Shown here one piece after another: positions 46,076 to 60,076 of a stretch of DNA of 64,000 nucleotides (position 1 is its first letter; each line of letters begins with the position of its first letter). The position numbers and the translations under genes are program-made. A model generated the notes under the pieces. The model saw only the letters and a program-made list of their open reading frames with translations. It did no database searches and was not told the DNA's origin. Origin of the DNA: Erinaceus europaeus (Eukaryota > Chordata > Mammalia > Eulipotyphla > Erinaceidae); NCBI RefSeq assembly GCF_950295315.1, contig NW_026647188.1, forward strand, positions 62,001-126,000, in the 5' to 3' direction.

Positions 46076-48159
46076 ATAGAAAGGCTATTGGAAATGCTCC
46101 TGGAAAATTTCTAATTTAAAATTGTAGTGAATCCTGCTCCAACTATGTGACCAATTATTTATGAATATGGAGGCTGTTATAAATGCAGTGATTCTGCATT
46201 AAGATCAAATAAAAAAGTCAACAATTCTAAAAATAACTGATATATATGTGTATATATGTACATATATGTATGTGTATCTTTATTATCAACTATGAGGGAT
46301 ACTGGCATGGCTATGAGGAGACAGAGTAAGACTTGTGCCAGAGAGACTTACAAAGCTGAGGCTCCAGAAATCTAGGTGAAAGCCAGAGCTCAGCAGTGCT
46401 CTGGCAAATATCTTTGTATATCTGGGCCTGTCAGTAAAATAATATATAAGTAAAATATTAATGAGTGCAGACAGAGTGAGTGAGAGCCTGTGAGAGTCAG
46501 AGACAGAGATGCCAAGAAGAGAAATAGAAGAGTTGGAAAGAGACCAGAAGTCCAAAACCTCCTACACTGTGTTCATTGATGACAGGTTCAAACCTGGGCT
46601 GTAGAGATTGTAAGGCAGCAGTCTCATGTCCACAGACCCCAGACAACCCCAGCCTTCACCATATGTGTGTAGTATTTACCACAGGAAATGTATTGTGAGT
46701 GTAAACTTCCCTTCAATTATAAGAGAAAAATCTATCAAGCAGAATAAATGACTCTTCATGTAATATAGGACTAAATAAATAAATATGCAAATAAATTTGG
46801 ATGAACTAGGAGGATTTGACAAAAATGAAAAATAAATACAAAAAGCACAAGAAGACCTGATTAGAGCAGAAACATAGAAACCATCTGCTGAGAAACAGAG
46901 GGCTGCTTCAAAAATTCCGAGACACTTCAGAGTCCAGGGAAATTAAGATTTCAGGAGATTGAAAAGAAACTCATATGTATTTAAGCTTACACTAGAGAAA
47001 GGAGGCAAGTTCTGTACTATAATAATTACAATAAGGATTCTGATAGAATGCTATTAGAAATGCTACTGGAAGGTTCTATTATTTATAATTGTATTGAATC
47101 CTGCTCCAACTATGTGGCCAATTATTAATGAAAAAGGAAGCTGTTATAAATGTGTTAATTCGGATTAAGATCAATTACATAAGTTGACAATTCCAAAAAT
47201 GACACATATATATATATGTATATTTATAAATGTGTATATATATATGTATATGGATTTATATCTTTTTTATAAAGTCTGAGACATACTGCCATGGATATGA
47301 AGAGACAGAATATAGCTTGTGTCAGAGAGACTTACAAAACTGAGGCTCTAGTAGCCTAAGTGAAATCACCAACAAAACAAGCCAGAGCTCAGCAGTGCTC
47401 TGGCAACTCTCTTTGTATATCTGGGCCTGTCAATAAAATAAGGATATAAGTAAAATATTACTGAGTGCAGACAGAGTGAGTGATAGCCTGTGAGAGTCAG
47501 AGACAGAAATGGAGAGAAGGGAAATAGAAGAGTTGGAAATAGACCAGAAGACAAACCCCCCTAGACTGTGTTCATTTATGACAGGTTCAAACCTGGGTTG
47601 TAGAGATTTTAAGGCAGCAGCTCTAATACGCCCAGACCCCAGACAACCCAAGCCTTCACCATATGTGTGTAGTATTTCCCCAGGAAGTGTATTGTGCGTC
47701 AAAAGTTCCCTTCAATTATAAGAGAAAATCTATCAAGCAGAAGAAATGACCCCTCATGTGATACCTGACCAAATAAATAAATATGCAAATAAATGGGGAT
47801 GATCTAGGAGGACTTTAAAAAATAAAAAAAGAAAACAAAAAACCACAAGAAGACCTGCTTCAAAAATTTCCTAACACTACAGGATCCAGGGAAATTAAGA
47901 TTTCCAGAAAAAGAAAACAAACACATACGTATTGTGGCTTACACTAGAAAAAGAAGGGAAGTTCTGGGCTATGATAATTACAATAAGGATACTGATAGAA
48001 ACACTATTAGAAATGCTACTGGAAGGTTCTATTATTTATATTTGAATTGAATGCTGCTCCCATTATACGGCCAATTATTTCTGAAAAACTAGGCTGTTAT
48101 AAATATGGTATTTCTGAATTAAGGTCAAATACATATGTCAAAAATTCTAAAAATGACAG
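46076..48159. repeat. Class B tail and two B monomers
   Basis: 46076-46235 is the end of a B tail. 46236-47205 (0.97 kb) and 47206-48159 (0.95 kb) are successive monomers with heads, AT-rich tails (ATGCAAAT near 46787 and 47783) and (TA)n/(TATG)n boundaries. The first head has lost about 20 bp after ATCTAGGTGAA. Confidence 0.8.
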
Positions 48160-50658
48160 ATATAAAAAATATATATTTATATATGTATGTATATCTTTAA
48201 TATAAACTCTGAGTGATATTGGCATGGAAATGAGGAGACAGAATATGGCTGTGTCAGAAAGACTTACAAACTGAGGATCCAGTAGCCTAGGTGAAATCGC
48301 CAACACAACAAGCCAGAGCTCAGCAGTGCTCAGCAGTGCTCTGGTAACTCTCTTTGTATATCTGGTCCTATCATTAAAATATGTATATAAGTAAAATATT
48401 ATGAGAGAAGACAGAGTGTGTGAGAGCATGTGAGAGTTAGAGACAGAGAAGGCGAGAAGAGAAATAGATGAGGTGGAAAGAGACCAGAATTGAAAAAACT
48501 CCTACATTGTGTTCATTGATGACAGGTTCAAACCTGGCTTGTAGAGATTGTAAGGCAGCAGCTCTCATGCCCACAAACCCCAGAAATCCCCAGCCTTCAC
48601 CATATGCTGTACTACCAGAACTGACAGTAATGTGTGTGTGTGGGTCTGTCTGTCTGTCTGACTCTGTGTGTCTGTGTGTGCTCAGAACTCACCTATAGTA
48701 GTCTAAGATCATGGGTGGCAAGGTAGCCAGCCTCACCTGCAACTTATGTACAGAGAACCTAGCTGGTTAGGGAAAGCCAGCTAGCCCAGATTCTGGCTAA
48801 GCAAGAATGCATATGCAAAGGGACTCTCATGTCTAGCTCTCCTGAGTTCCGATTCAATCTCATGACTCACTATCATCCAAACACTGCCAATGGGGGAAGC
48901 TGGAGAACCCCTCAGAATTCAGAGGCAGGACCCTGTCCAGTCACGTTTGGCTGCATGCTCAGCCTACAGGTTCCCAGTCCACTTCTCAGGGCAGCAGATT
49001 ACAAGCCCAGAAAGAACCCAGAAAGAGCTGTGTCTCAACATAGATGGGAACTGTTTTTGACCAAACAATAGTGGATGAACCTGGCCCCTTACACCTCCCC
49101 TTTGGGTCCAGCAAGGCAATTGCTCCCGTGGCCTCACAATCCCTGATCATGGTGTCCTGGTGTCCACACATCACACTCAGAGAGATTCCCAGAAGTAGGC
49201 ATCCATGAGTGTCCCATACAAAGTCACTCTACTTGCAGCAAGCACAAACTCCCCGGGCCCTTGCTATGGAGAGACAAAAGGAAGATGGATGCCTCCATTG
49301 GCTGAATTAGGAGTTTCCAGTGGAGATCACAGCCCCGCCCCTCACCTGAGGGACTGACTGCTGCTAATAAAGGCAATTGGAAACACCTGTTACCACTTGG
49401 GCCCTGAGGACATACTCAGGAATCCCTCCAGGAGCTACCAGGCTGGCAGACCTCCTGACCTGGGATACCTGTGCTCCTAGTTGGGAGGGCATTCTGGCCA
49501 GAGGTGAGAATATTCCCTAGATACAAGAATGAACTTCAAGTTTCAAAATGATTTGAAACCCCATGAGGCACTTGGAAAAGACTTTTCACAGACATCAAAA
49601 CACCGTCTTTCAGAACCCTGGATGCGTCCATTTTGTGTTGAAAATCTGGACACTGGTGTGTCCATCAGTACCACAGATCCTTTACATTGGGACAAATAGA
49701 GGGAAAGCACAATGTGTGTGCCAGGGGGATAGCGTTTGACTTCTCTTGACCTGGGCTCTCATGGAATAAAGACAAGGATGCAGTGCAGGAAATTGAGGAG
49801 GGCTGCATTTAGGTGAGTGTCAGACTCAGGGCCCTGGAGAATGGGAGTCAAGCATAGAGGGCCTGGACAGCTGCAGCTGGAGATGGACATATGCCTGTTA
49901 CCTGCAGCAGGATCGCTGTCTCCTCAGTTCCCCAATGTACTACGCCATATGCAGGAGACTAAATTATCCAAAGGGCAAAGAAAGGAAAATTTCAACACCT
50001 GGAAGTCCGAGATCACTATGCATGCACTGATATCCAAAAATGGACCAGTGAAGAAGGCACATAGAGACAGTCAGAGAGACAGGATGACAGAGATAGAAAA
50101 GGACTGAAATGCTGGCCCTGTGTTGATCAGTGCCAGAGCACTGAAGACAAACCCTCCATGCCCATGCATACTTCTTACAAGTGGCATTGTTATTTTATGT
50201 TTGTGAGGAAAGGTCACACACTTAGAACATCTAGGTCTTAACCCTCTCTGAGAAGCAACACCTGGCCTCGAGCCCACTCTCCAAAACTGCCCTCACCTCT
50301 CGATTTGGAAGTAGTCTTAATGATACTCCAGCCAAGATGCAGGCTGGTGTATTACATCTCCCTTGTCCATCCTCAGACTTTGCTGTGTGCAGGGAAATGC
50401 ACTATGTCTATTTCTTCTTTGATTTACATTTTTGGGATAGGACTCCATGGACAAAAAGAGTAAGAGGGAAGTAGATGATTTGGCAGACGGAGTTTGTGCA
50501 GAGAGAGATTTGTAGAGTGATAAGAGGTATAGGAATGGCTCTGTGAGATGTCACACATGACTGTGGCTCAGAAGGGCCAAGTGTAATAGCATTCTTACCC
50601 TAATCCAGAGCTGTGCAGGTATCTAGCTAAAATTTTTTTTCAGACCGCTACATGTTAC

Positions 50659-50718
<60 letters not shown>

Positions 50719-50936
50719 CAAGAGAAACTGATGTACTCATTTTCTACAATACATGTGATATGACATTCATACAATTGATTGCTAAATCAGGAGAGAAACT
50801 GTGCATCAGGAAAAGAGTTGCCCAAAGGAGTAAAATCTCCAAATCATTAGCTATATGTAGCGCCAATGGGACCTAGCGAAAAAGGCTCCAGAAGGAACTC
50901 ATCCTGGAGACTCTCCACAAGGACAGGCACCACAAG
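48160..50936. repeat. Class A unit with B-type lead-in, 2.78 kb
   Basis: A body entered from a B (TA)n tract, with a short local duplication GCTCAGCAGT near 48317-48336, a short (TG)n at about 48630-48645, and (TA)n(GA)n at about 50658-50712. Confidence 0.8.
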
Positions 50937-53900
50937 TTTCCTAGTCTGGCAACACACACAGGGCAGCTGCTAGTTTCCAGGGCAAGCCTCAGGGCAAAAA
51001 CCTCTCCCTCTTCAGTGTCTTTACATCTGAAAATAAGAAAAGTGACCAAGGGCCAAGGAGAGCTACAATGGTGTCAATATTGAGCTGTAAATCAGAATGT
51101 GCCAAGTGTTTTGCACAAAATCACCTGTGCCACAGTGATTCTGTTGTTCTCTCTCTCTCCCTCCCACACACATACACACACACAAACACACACTCTCACA
51201 GTTACACACACGCACACATCCACAGAGGCACAGGCACAAACGGAGTTATACACTGCACACTGGACAGCTTCTGCAAGGCAGGGCCCTGGGTTGAACCCTG
51301 CTTCGCACTTCCTGGAAGCAAGCCCAGCCTTTTAAGGCCAGATCTGAGCTCCCATTGTCGGGCTTCCTTCAGAAGGCCTGTAAACAGGGCAACAGCCATG
51401 CTCTGATAGGCCAGAGGCCTAGGCCATGCCCAGAACCCCTGCCAGCAATATCATTGGTGAGTGTGCGAGGAAACGCCCAGGAGTGTCAAGGCCCCTAGTC
51501 ACACTGCCCAGGAGCACGCTCATTGGGGATCCTCTGGAAGGCCCGCCAACCAGTGAATTCTGCTGGAAAGAGATGAGAATTCAAAAACCTCCTACACAGT
51601 GTTCATGGATGACAGGTTCAAAGCTGCCTTGTAGAGATTGTAAGGCAGCAGCTCTCATGCACAAAGAACCAGAGAGCCCCAGCCTTCACCATATGCTGTA
51701 CTACCCGACCTGACAGTAATGTGTGTATGTGAGTCTGTCTGTCTGTCTATCTGTCTTTCTGTCTGTGTGTGCTCAGAGCTCACCTATAGTAGTCTCAGAG
51801 CATGGGTGGGAAGGTAGCCAGCCTCACCTGAAACTTATGTACAAAGAACCTAGCTGGTTAGGGAAAGCCAGGAGCCCAGATTCTGGCTAAGCAAGAATGC
51901 ACATGCAAAGGGACTCTCATGTCTCCCTTTCCTGAGTTCCCGATTCAATCTCATGCCTCACTATCATCCAAACACTGCCAATGGGCGAAGCTGGGGCACC
52001 CCTCAGAATTCAGGGGCAGAAGCCAGTCCAGTCACGTTTGGCTGCCTACTCAGCCTCGAGACTCACAGTCCACTTCTCAGGGCAGCAGATTACAAGCCTA
52101 GAATGAACACAGAAAGATCTGTGTCTCAACATAGATGGGAACTGTGTTTGACCAAACAATAGTGGATGAACCCGGCCCATCACACCTACTTTTTGGGTCC
52201 GGCTAAGGCAATTGCTCCTGTGGCCTCACAATCCCTGATCATGGTTTCCTGGTGTCCACACATCACACTCAGAGAGATTCCCAGAAGTAGGCATCCATGA
52301 GTGTCCCATACAAAGTTGCTCTGCTTGCAGGAAGCACAAACTCCCTGGGCCCTTGCTATGGAGAGACAAAAGGAAGATGGATGCCTCCATTGGCTATATT
52401 AGGAGCTTCCAGTGGAGATCACAGAACCGCACCTCACCTGAGGGCCTGGCTGCTGCTAATAAAGGCAATTGGAAACACCTGTTACCACTTGGGCCCTGAG
52501 GACATACTCAAGAATCCCTCCAGGAGCTAGCAGGTTGGCAGACCTCCTGACCCTGGGATAGGTGTGCTCCAAGTTGGGAGGGCCTTCGGGCCAGAGGTGA
52601 GAATATTCCCTAGATACAAGAACAAACTTTAGGTTTCAAAAGGATTTGAAACCCCAGGTGGCACTTGGAGAAGAGATTTCACAGCCATCAAAACACCCTC
52701 TTTCAGAACCCTGGAAGCTTCTGTTTTGCTTGGAAAATCTGGACACTGGTGTGTCCATCAGTACCACAGATCCTTTACATTCGGCCCTATAGAGGGAAAG
52801 CACAGAGTGTGTGCCAGGGGGATAGAGTTTCACTGCTCTTGACCTGAGCTCTCATAAGGGCAAGGATGTGGTGCAGGAAGGTGAGGAGGGCTGCATTTAG
52901 GCTGAGTGTCAGCCTCAGGGCCCTGGAGAATTGGAGTCAAGCACAGAGGGCCTGGACAGCTGCAGCTGCAGATGGACATATTCCTGGAACCTGCAGCAGC
53001 AACGCTGTCTCCGCAGTTCCCCTCTATACTACACCATGTGCAGGAGACTAAATAATCCAAAGGGCAAAGAAAGGAAAATTTCAACACCAGGAAGACCGAG
53101 TTCATGATGTATGCACTGACTTCCAGTAAGGGCCCAGTGAAGAAGGCACGTAGAGACAGTCAGAGAGACAGAATGACAGAGTCAGAAAAGGACTGAAATT
53201 CTGGCCCTGTGTTGATCAGTGCCAGAGCACTGAAGACAAACCCTCCATGCCCATGCATACTTCTTACAAGTGGCATTGCTATTTTATGTTTGTGAGGAAA
53301 GGTAACACTTAGAACATCTAGGTCTTAGCCACTCTGAGAAGCAACACTTGGCCGGCAGCCCACACTCCAAAACTGCCCCAGCCTCTCCAAATTGCAAGTA
53401 GTCTTAGTGATGCTCCAGCCAAGATGCAGGCTGGCATATTGAATCTCTCTGTTCCAGCCTCAGCCTGTCCTGTGTTCAGGGAACTGCACTATGTCTATTT
53501 CTTCTTTGATTTACAGTTTTGGTATAGGACTCGGTGGACAAAAAGAGCAAGAGGGAAGTAGATGATTTGGCAGCTGTAGTTGTGCTGAGAGAGATTTGTA
53601 GAGTGATAAAAGATATGGCTCTGTGAGATGTTTCACATGACTGTGGCTCAGAATGGCCAGGTGTATCCACTTTACTACCCTAATCCAGAGCTGTGCAGGT
53701 CTCAAGCCAAAAAATATTTTCAGACCTCTACATGTTACATATATATAGAGAGAGACAGAGAGAGAGAGAGAGACACTGATGTAGTCATTTTCTAAAATGG
53801 ATTCGATATGACATTCAGACAAATGATTGCTAAAACCTGGAGAGATACTGTGCATCAGGAAAAGAATTGTTCAAATGAGTAAAATCTCCAAATCATTAGC

Positions 53901-53984
53901 AATATGCAGCTCCATCAGTACAGATTGAAAAAGGCTTGACAAGGAACTCATCCAGGAGACTCTCCACATGGACAGGCACCACAA
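50937..53984. repeat. Class A unit with short C segment, 3.05 kb
   Basis: Same subtype as 37613-40726. A anchor, C-type junction, short C (51124-51578), then A from GAATTCAAAAACCTCC. The (TG)n is weak and mainly (CTGT)n near 51735-51770; a short (TA)n(GA)n is at about 53740-53773. Confidence 0.8.
51124..51578. repeat. C segment, short form, copy 2
   Basis: Same order as 37801-38280, with a perfect CCTTTTAAGG (near 51329) and the CTTCCTGGAAG ETS-like motif. The nearby CCAAT box is lost (CATTGTCGG), and ATTGGGGATCC near 51522 keeps another. Joined to A at the same GGAAAGAGATGAGAATTC homology. Confidence 0.75.
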
Positions 53985-56505
53985 GTTTCCTAGTCTGGCA
54001 ACACACACAGGGCAGCTGCTAGTTCCCAGTGCAAGCCTCAGGACAAAAACCTCTCCCTCTTCAGTGTCTCAGAATTCAAAAACCTCCTACACTGTGTTCA
54101 TTGATGAAAGGATCAAACCTGGCTTGTAGAGATTGTAAGGCAGCAGCTCTCATGCCCACAGACCCCAGACAGCCCCAGCCTTCACCATATGCTGTACTAC
54201 CAGACTTGACAGTAATGTGTGTGTGTGTTTGTGTGTGTCTGCTGTCTGTCTGACTTTGTGTGTCTGTGTGTGCTCAGAGCTTACCTGTAGTAGTCAGAGC
54301 ATGGGTGGAAGGTAGCTAGCCTCAGCTGCAACTTATTAACAGAAAACCTAGCTGGTCAGGATAAGCCAGCTAGCCCAGATTCTGGCTAAGCAAGAATGTA
54401 TATGCAAAGGGACTCTCATGTCTAAATCTCCTGAGTTCCCTATTCAATCCCATGCCTCACTATCTATCATCCAAACACTGCCAACAGGGGAAGCTGGGGA
54501 ACCCCTCAGAATCAAGGGCATGAGCCTGTGCAGTCACATTTGGCTGCCTACTCAACCTCCAGGCTCTCAGTCCACTGCTCAGGGCAGCAGATTACAAGCA
54601 CAGAAAGTACCTAGAAAGAGCTGTGTTTCAACATAGATGGGAAGTGTGTTCGACCAAACAATAGTTGATGAACCTGGTCCCTTACACAAACCCTTTGGGT
54701 CCAGCTGATGCAATTGCTCCTGTGGCCTCACATCCCTGATCATGGTGTCCTGGTGTCCACACATCACACTCAGAGAGATTCCCAGAAGTAGGCATGCATC
54801 AGTGTCCCATACAAAGTTGCTCTGCTTGCAGGAAGCACAAACTCCCTGGGCCCTTGCTATGGACAGACAAAAGAAAGATGGATGCCTCCATTGGCTGAAT
54901 TCGGAGCTTCCACTGGAGATCACAGCACTGGCCCTCACCTGAGGGCCTGGCTGCTGCTAATAAAGGCAATTGGAAACAGCTGTTACCACTTGGGCACTGA
55001 GGACATACTCAGGAATCCCTCCAGGAGCTAGCAGAGGCAGACCTCCTGACCCCAGGATAGCTGTGCTTCTAGTAGGGTGGCCCTTCTGGCCAGAGGTGAG
55101 AATATTCCCTAGATACAAGAAAGAACTTCAGGTTTCAAAAGGATTTGTAAACCCCATGAGGCACTTGGAAAAGACATTTCACAGCCATCAAAACACCCTC
55201 TTTCAGATCCCTGGAAGCTTCAGTTTTGCGTGGAAAATCTGGACACTGGTGTGGCCATCAGTACCACAGATCCTTTACATTCGGCTTAATAGAGGGAAAG
55301 CACAATGTGTGTGCGAGGGGGATAGAGTTTCACTTCTCTTGACCTGGATTTCACATGGAATAAGGACAAGGATGCGGTGCTGGAAATTGAGGAGTGCTGC
55401 ATTTAGGCTGAGTGTCAGCCTCAGGGCCCTGGAGAATGGGAGTCAAGCACAGAGTGCCTGGACAGCTGCAGATGCAGATGGACATATGCCTGTTACCTGC
55501 AGCAGGATCGCTGTCTCCTCAGTTCCCCAATGTACTATGCCATATGCAGGAGACTAAATAATCCAAAGGGCAAAGAAAGGAAAATTTCAACACCAGGAAG
55601 TCCAAGATCTGCATGACAACCAATAAGGGCCCAGTGAAGAAGGCATGTAGAGACAGTCAGACAGACCAAATGACAGTGATAGAAAAGGACTGAAATTCAG
55701 GCACTGTGTTGATCAGTGCCAGAGCACTGAAGAGAAAACCTCCATGCCCATGCATACTTGTTACAAGAGGCATTGTTATTTTATGTTTGTGAGGAAAGGT
55801 TACACTTAGAACATCTAGGTCTTAGCCCACTCTGAGAAGCAACACTTGGCCTGCAGCCCACTCTTCCAAACTGCCCTTGCGTCACCAATTTGGAAGTAGT
55901 CTTAGTGATGCTCCAGCCAAGATGCAGGCTGGCGTATTGCATCTCCCTGGCCAAGCGTCAGACTGTCCTGTGTGCACGGAACTGCACTATGTCTATTTCT
56001 TCTTTGATTTATAGTTTTGGGATGGGACTCGGTGGACAAAAAGAGCAAGAGGGAAGTAGATGATTTGGCAGCTGTAGTTTGTGCTGAGAGAGATTTGTAG
56101 AGTGATAAGAGGTATACGAATGGCTCTGTGAGATGTCTCTCATGACTGTGGCTCAGAAGGGCCAGGTGTATCCACATTACTACCCTAATCCAGAGCTGTG
56201 CAGGTCTCTAGCTAAAAAATATTTTCAGATCTCTACATGTTACATACATATATATATAGAGAGAGAGAGAGACAGAGAGAGAGAGAGAGCGAGACACTGA
56301 TGTAGTCATTTTCTACAATGGATTTGATATGACATTCAGACAATTGATTGCTAAAACTTGGAGAGAAACTGTGCAGCAGGAAAAGAATTGTCCAAAGGAG
56401 TAAAATCTCAAAATCATTAGGTATGTGCAGCTCCAATGGGACAGAGGGAAAAAGGCTTTAGAAGGAACTCATCAAGGAGACTCTCCACATGGACAGGCAC
56501 CACAA
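53985..56505. repeat. Class A unit with internal deletion, 2.52 kb
   Basis: After CTTCAGTGTCT (54067) the head is missing and sequence continues at CAGAATTCAAAAACC, a loss of about 0.4 kb. The rest is normal, including a 195-codon plus-strand open frame (54970-55557) that in other copies is interrupted; I do not consider it a gene. (TA)n(GA)n at about 56246-56290. Confidence 0.8.
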
Positions 56506-57119
56506 GTTTCCTAGTCTGGCAACAGACACAGTGCATCTGGTAGTTCCCAGTGCAAGCCTCAGGGCAAAAACCTCTCCCTCTTCAGTGTTTTTACATCTGA
56601 AAAGAAGAAAAGTGACCAAGGGCCAAAAGAGGTACTATGGTGTCAATATTGAGCTGTAAATCAGAATGTACCAAGTGTTTTGCAAAAAATCACTTTATTA
56701 TAATCTCTGAGTGATACTGGCATGGAAATGAGGAGACAGAATATGGCTTCTGTCAGAAGGACTTTCAAACTGAGGCTCCAGTAGCCTAGGTGAAATCGCC
56801 AACACAACAAGCCAGAGCTCAGCAGTGCTCTGGTAACTCTCTTTGTGTATCTAGGCCTGTCAGTAAAAAAAGTATATAAGTAAAATATTAATGATTGAAG
56901 ACAGAGTGTGTGAGAGCATATGAGAGTTAGAGACAGAGAAGGCAAGAAGACAAATAGATGAGTTGGAAAAAGACCAGAATTCAAAAACCTCCTACAGTGT
57001 GTTCATTGATGACAGGTTCAAACGTGGCTTGTAGAGATTGTAAGGCAGCAGCTCTCATGCCCACAGACCCCAGACAGCCCCAGCCTTCACCATATGCTGT
57101 ACTACCACACCTGACAGTA

Positions 57120-57162
<43 letters not shown>

Positions 57163-59139
57163 TGTCAGTGTGTGCTCAGAATTCACCTATAGTAGTCTAA
57201 GGGCATGGGTGGAAAGGTAGCCAGCTTCACCTGCAACTTATGTACAGAGTACCTAGCTGGTTAGGGAAATCCAGCTAGCCAAGATTCTGGCTAAGCAAGA
57301 ATGCATATGCAAAGGGACTCTCATGTCTTGCTCTCCTGAGTTCCCGATTCAATCTCATGTCACACTATCATCCAAACACTGCCAACGGGGGAAGCTGGGG
57401 CACCCTCAGAATTCAGGGGCATGAACCTGTCCAGTCACGTTTGGCTGCATACTCAGCCTCCAGGCTCCCAGTCCACTTCTCAGATTACAAGCCCAGAAAG
57501 AACCCAGAAAGATCAGTGTCTCAACATAGATGGGAACTGTTTTTGCCCAAACAATAGTGGATGAACCCGGCCCCTTACACATCCCCTTTGGCTCCTGCTA
57601 AGGCAATTGCTCCTGTGGCCTCACAATCCCTGATCACGGTGTCCTGGTGTCCACACATCACACTCAGAGAGATTCCCAGAAGTAGGCATGCATGAGTGTC
57701 CCATATAAAGTCTCTCTGCTTGCAGGAATCACAAACTCCCTGTGCCCTTGCTATGGAGAGACAAAAGGAAGATGGATGCCTCCATTGGCTGAATTAGGAG
57801 TTTCCAGTGGAGATCACAGCCCTACCCCTCTCCTGAGGGCCTGGCTGCTGCTAATAAAGACAATTGGAAACACATGTTGCCACTTGGGACCTGAGGACAT
57901 ACTCAGGAATCCCTCCAGGAGCTAGCAGGCTGGCATACCTCCTGACCCCAAGATAGCTGTGCTCGCAGTTGTGAGGGCATTCTGGCCAGAGGTGAGAATA
58001 TTCCCTAGATACAAGAAAGAACTTCAGGTTTCAAAAGGATTTGAAACCCCATGAGGCACTTGGAAAAGACATTCACAGACATCAAAAAACCCTCTTTCTG
58101 AACCCTGGAGGCTTCCTTTTTGCGTGGAAAATCTGGAGACTGGTGTGGCGATCAGTACCACATATCCTTTATATTCAGCCCAATAGAGGTAAAGCACAAT
58201 GTGTGTGCCAGGGGAATAGAGTTTAACTTCTCTTGACCTGGGCTCTCATGGAATAAGGACAAGGATGCGGTGCAGGAAATTGAGGAGGGCTGCATTTAGG
58301 CTGAGTGTCAGCCTCAGGGCCCTGGAGAATGGGAGTCAAGCACAGAGGCCTGGACAGCTGCAGCTGGAGATGGACATATGCCTGTTAACTGCAGCAGGAT
58401 CGCTGTCTCCTCAGTTCCCCAATGTACTACGCCATATGCAGGAGACTGAATAATCCAAAGGGCAAAGAAAGGAAAATTTCAACACCAGGAAGTCCTAGTT
58501 CACAATGCATGCACTGACTTCCATAGGGGCCCAGTGATAAGGCACGTAGAGACAGTAAGAGAGACAGGATGACAGAGACAGAAAAGGACTGAAATTATGG
58601 CCATGTGTTCATCAGTGCCAGAGCACTAAAGACAAACCCTCCATGCCCATGCATACTTCTAACAAGTGGCATTGTTATTTTATGTTTGTGAGGAAAGTTT
58701 ACACTTAGAACCTCTATATCTTAGCCCACTCTGAGAAGCATCACTTGGCCTGCAGCCCACTCTCCAAAACTGCCCTCGCCTCTCCAATTTGGAAGTAGTC
58801 TTAGTGATGCTCCAGCCAAGATGCAGGCTGGCGTATTGCATCTCCCTGGTCCAGCCTCAACTGTCCTGTGTACAGGGAACTGCACTATTTCTATTTCTTC
58901 TTTGATTTATAGTTTTGGGATAGTAGTCGGTGGACAAAAAGAGCAAGAGGGAACTAGATGATTTGGCAGTGGTAGTTTGTGCTGAGAGAGATTTGTAGTG
59001 ATAAGAGGCATACGAATGGCTCTGTTAGATGTCTCTCATGACTGTGGCTCAGAAGGGCCAGGTGTATCCTCATTACTAATATAATCCACAGCTGTGAAGG
59101 TATCTAGCTAAAAAATATTTTCAGATCTCTACATGTTAC

Positions 59140-59187
<48 letters not shown>

Positions 59188-59421
59188 TTGTATAGAGAGA
59201 GAGAGAGAGAGACTGATGTAGTCATTTTCTACAATGGATTCGATATGACATTCAGAAAATTGATTGCTAAAACCTGGATAGAAACTGTGCATCAGGAAAA
59301 TAATTGTCCAAAGGAGTAAAATCTCAAAATCATTAGGTATATGCAGCTCCAACGGGACAGAGCGAAAAAGTCTTGAGAAGGAACTCATCAAGGAGACTCT
59401 CCACATGGACAGGCACCACAA
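56506..59421. repeat. Class A unit, near-identical pair member 1
   Basis: A 2,916-bp unit matching the next unit essentially base for base: the only difference I found by eye is (TG)20 at 57121-57160 against (TG)19 in the second copy. It ends in a (TA)n(TG)n(GA)n compound tract (59140-59212), a variant with an extra TG run shared only by this pair. Confidence 0.9.
57121..57160. repeat. (TG)20 microsatellite
   Basis: Pure dinucleotide run followed by TCTGTCAGTG. The counterpart at 60037-60074 is (TG)19, the one length difference found between the two near-identical units. Confidence 0.95.
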
Positions 59422-60035
59422 GTTTCCTAGTCTGGCAACAGACACAGTGCATCTGGTAGTTCCCAGTGCAAGCCTCAGGGCAAAAACCTCTCCCTCTTCA
59501 GTGTTTTTACATCTGAAAAGAAGAAAAGTGACCAAGGGCCAAAAGAGGTACTATGGTGTCAATATTGAGCTGTAAATCAGAATGTACCAAGTGTTTTGCA
59601 AAAAATCACTTTATTATAATCTCTGAGTGATACTGGCATGGAAATGAGGAGACAGAATATGGCTTCTGTCAGAAGGACTTTCAAACTGAGGCTCCAGTAG
59701 CCTAGGTGAAATCGCCAACACAACAAGCCAGAGCTCAGCAGTGCTCTGGTAACTCTCTTTGTGTATCTAGGCCTGTCAGTAAAAAAAGTATATAAGTAAA
59801 ATATTAATGATTGAAGACAGAGTGTGTGAGAGCATATGAGAGTTAGAGACAGAGAAGGCAAGAAGACAAATAGATGAGTTGGAAAAAGACCAGAATTCAA
59901 AAACCTCCTACAGTGTGTTCATTGATGACAGGTTCAAACGTGGCTTGTAGAGATTGTAAGGCAGCAGCTCTCATGCCCACAGACCCCAGACAGCCCCAGC
60001 CTTCACCATATGCTGTACTACCACACCTGACAGTA

Positions 60036-60076
<41 letters not shown>

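Noticed and set aside
54970..55557. 195-codon plus-strand ORF in an A unit
   Set aside because: Equivalent sequence in other units is broken into shorter frames. It has no recognisable motif, so chance openness in one copy is the simplest reading.
59104..59535. Recurring minus-strand ORF of up to 143 codons (starting MVTFLLFRCK) in many A units
   Set aside because: It recurs only because the DNA repeats. It runs through the (TA)n/(TG)n/(GA)n tract, varies in length and is interrupted in other copies, and shows no domain I recognise.
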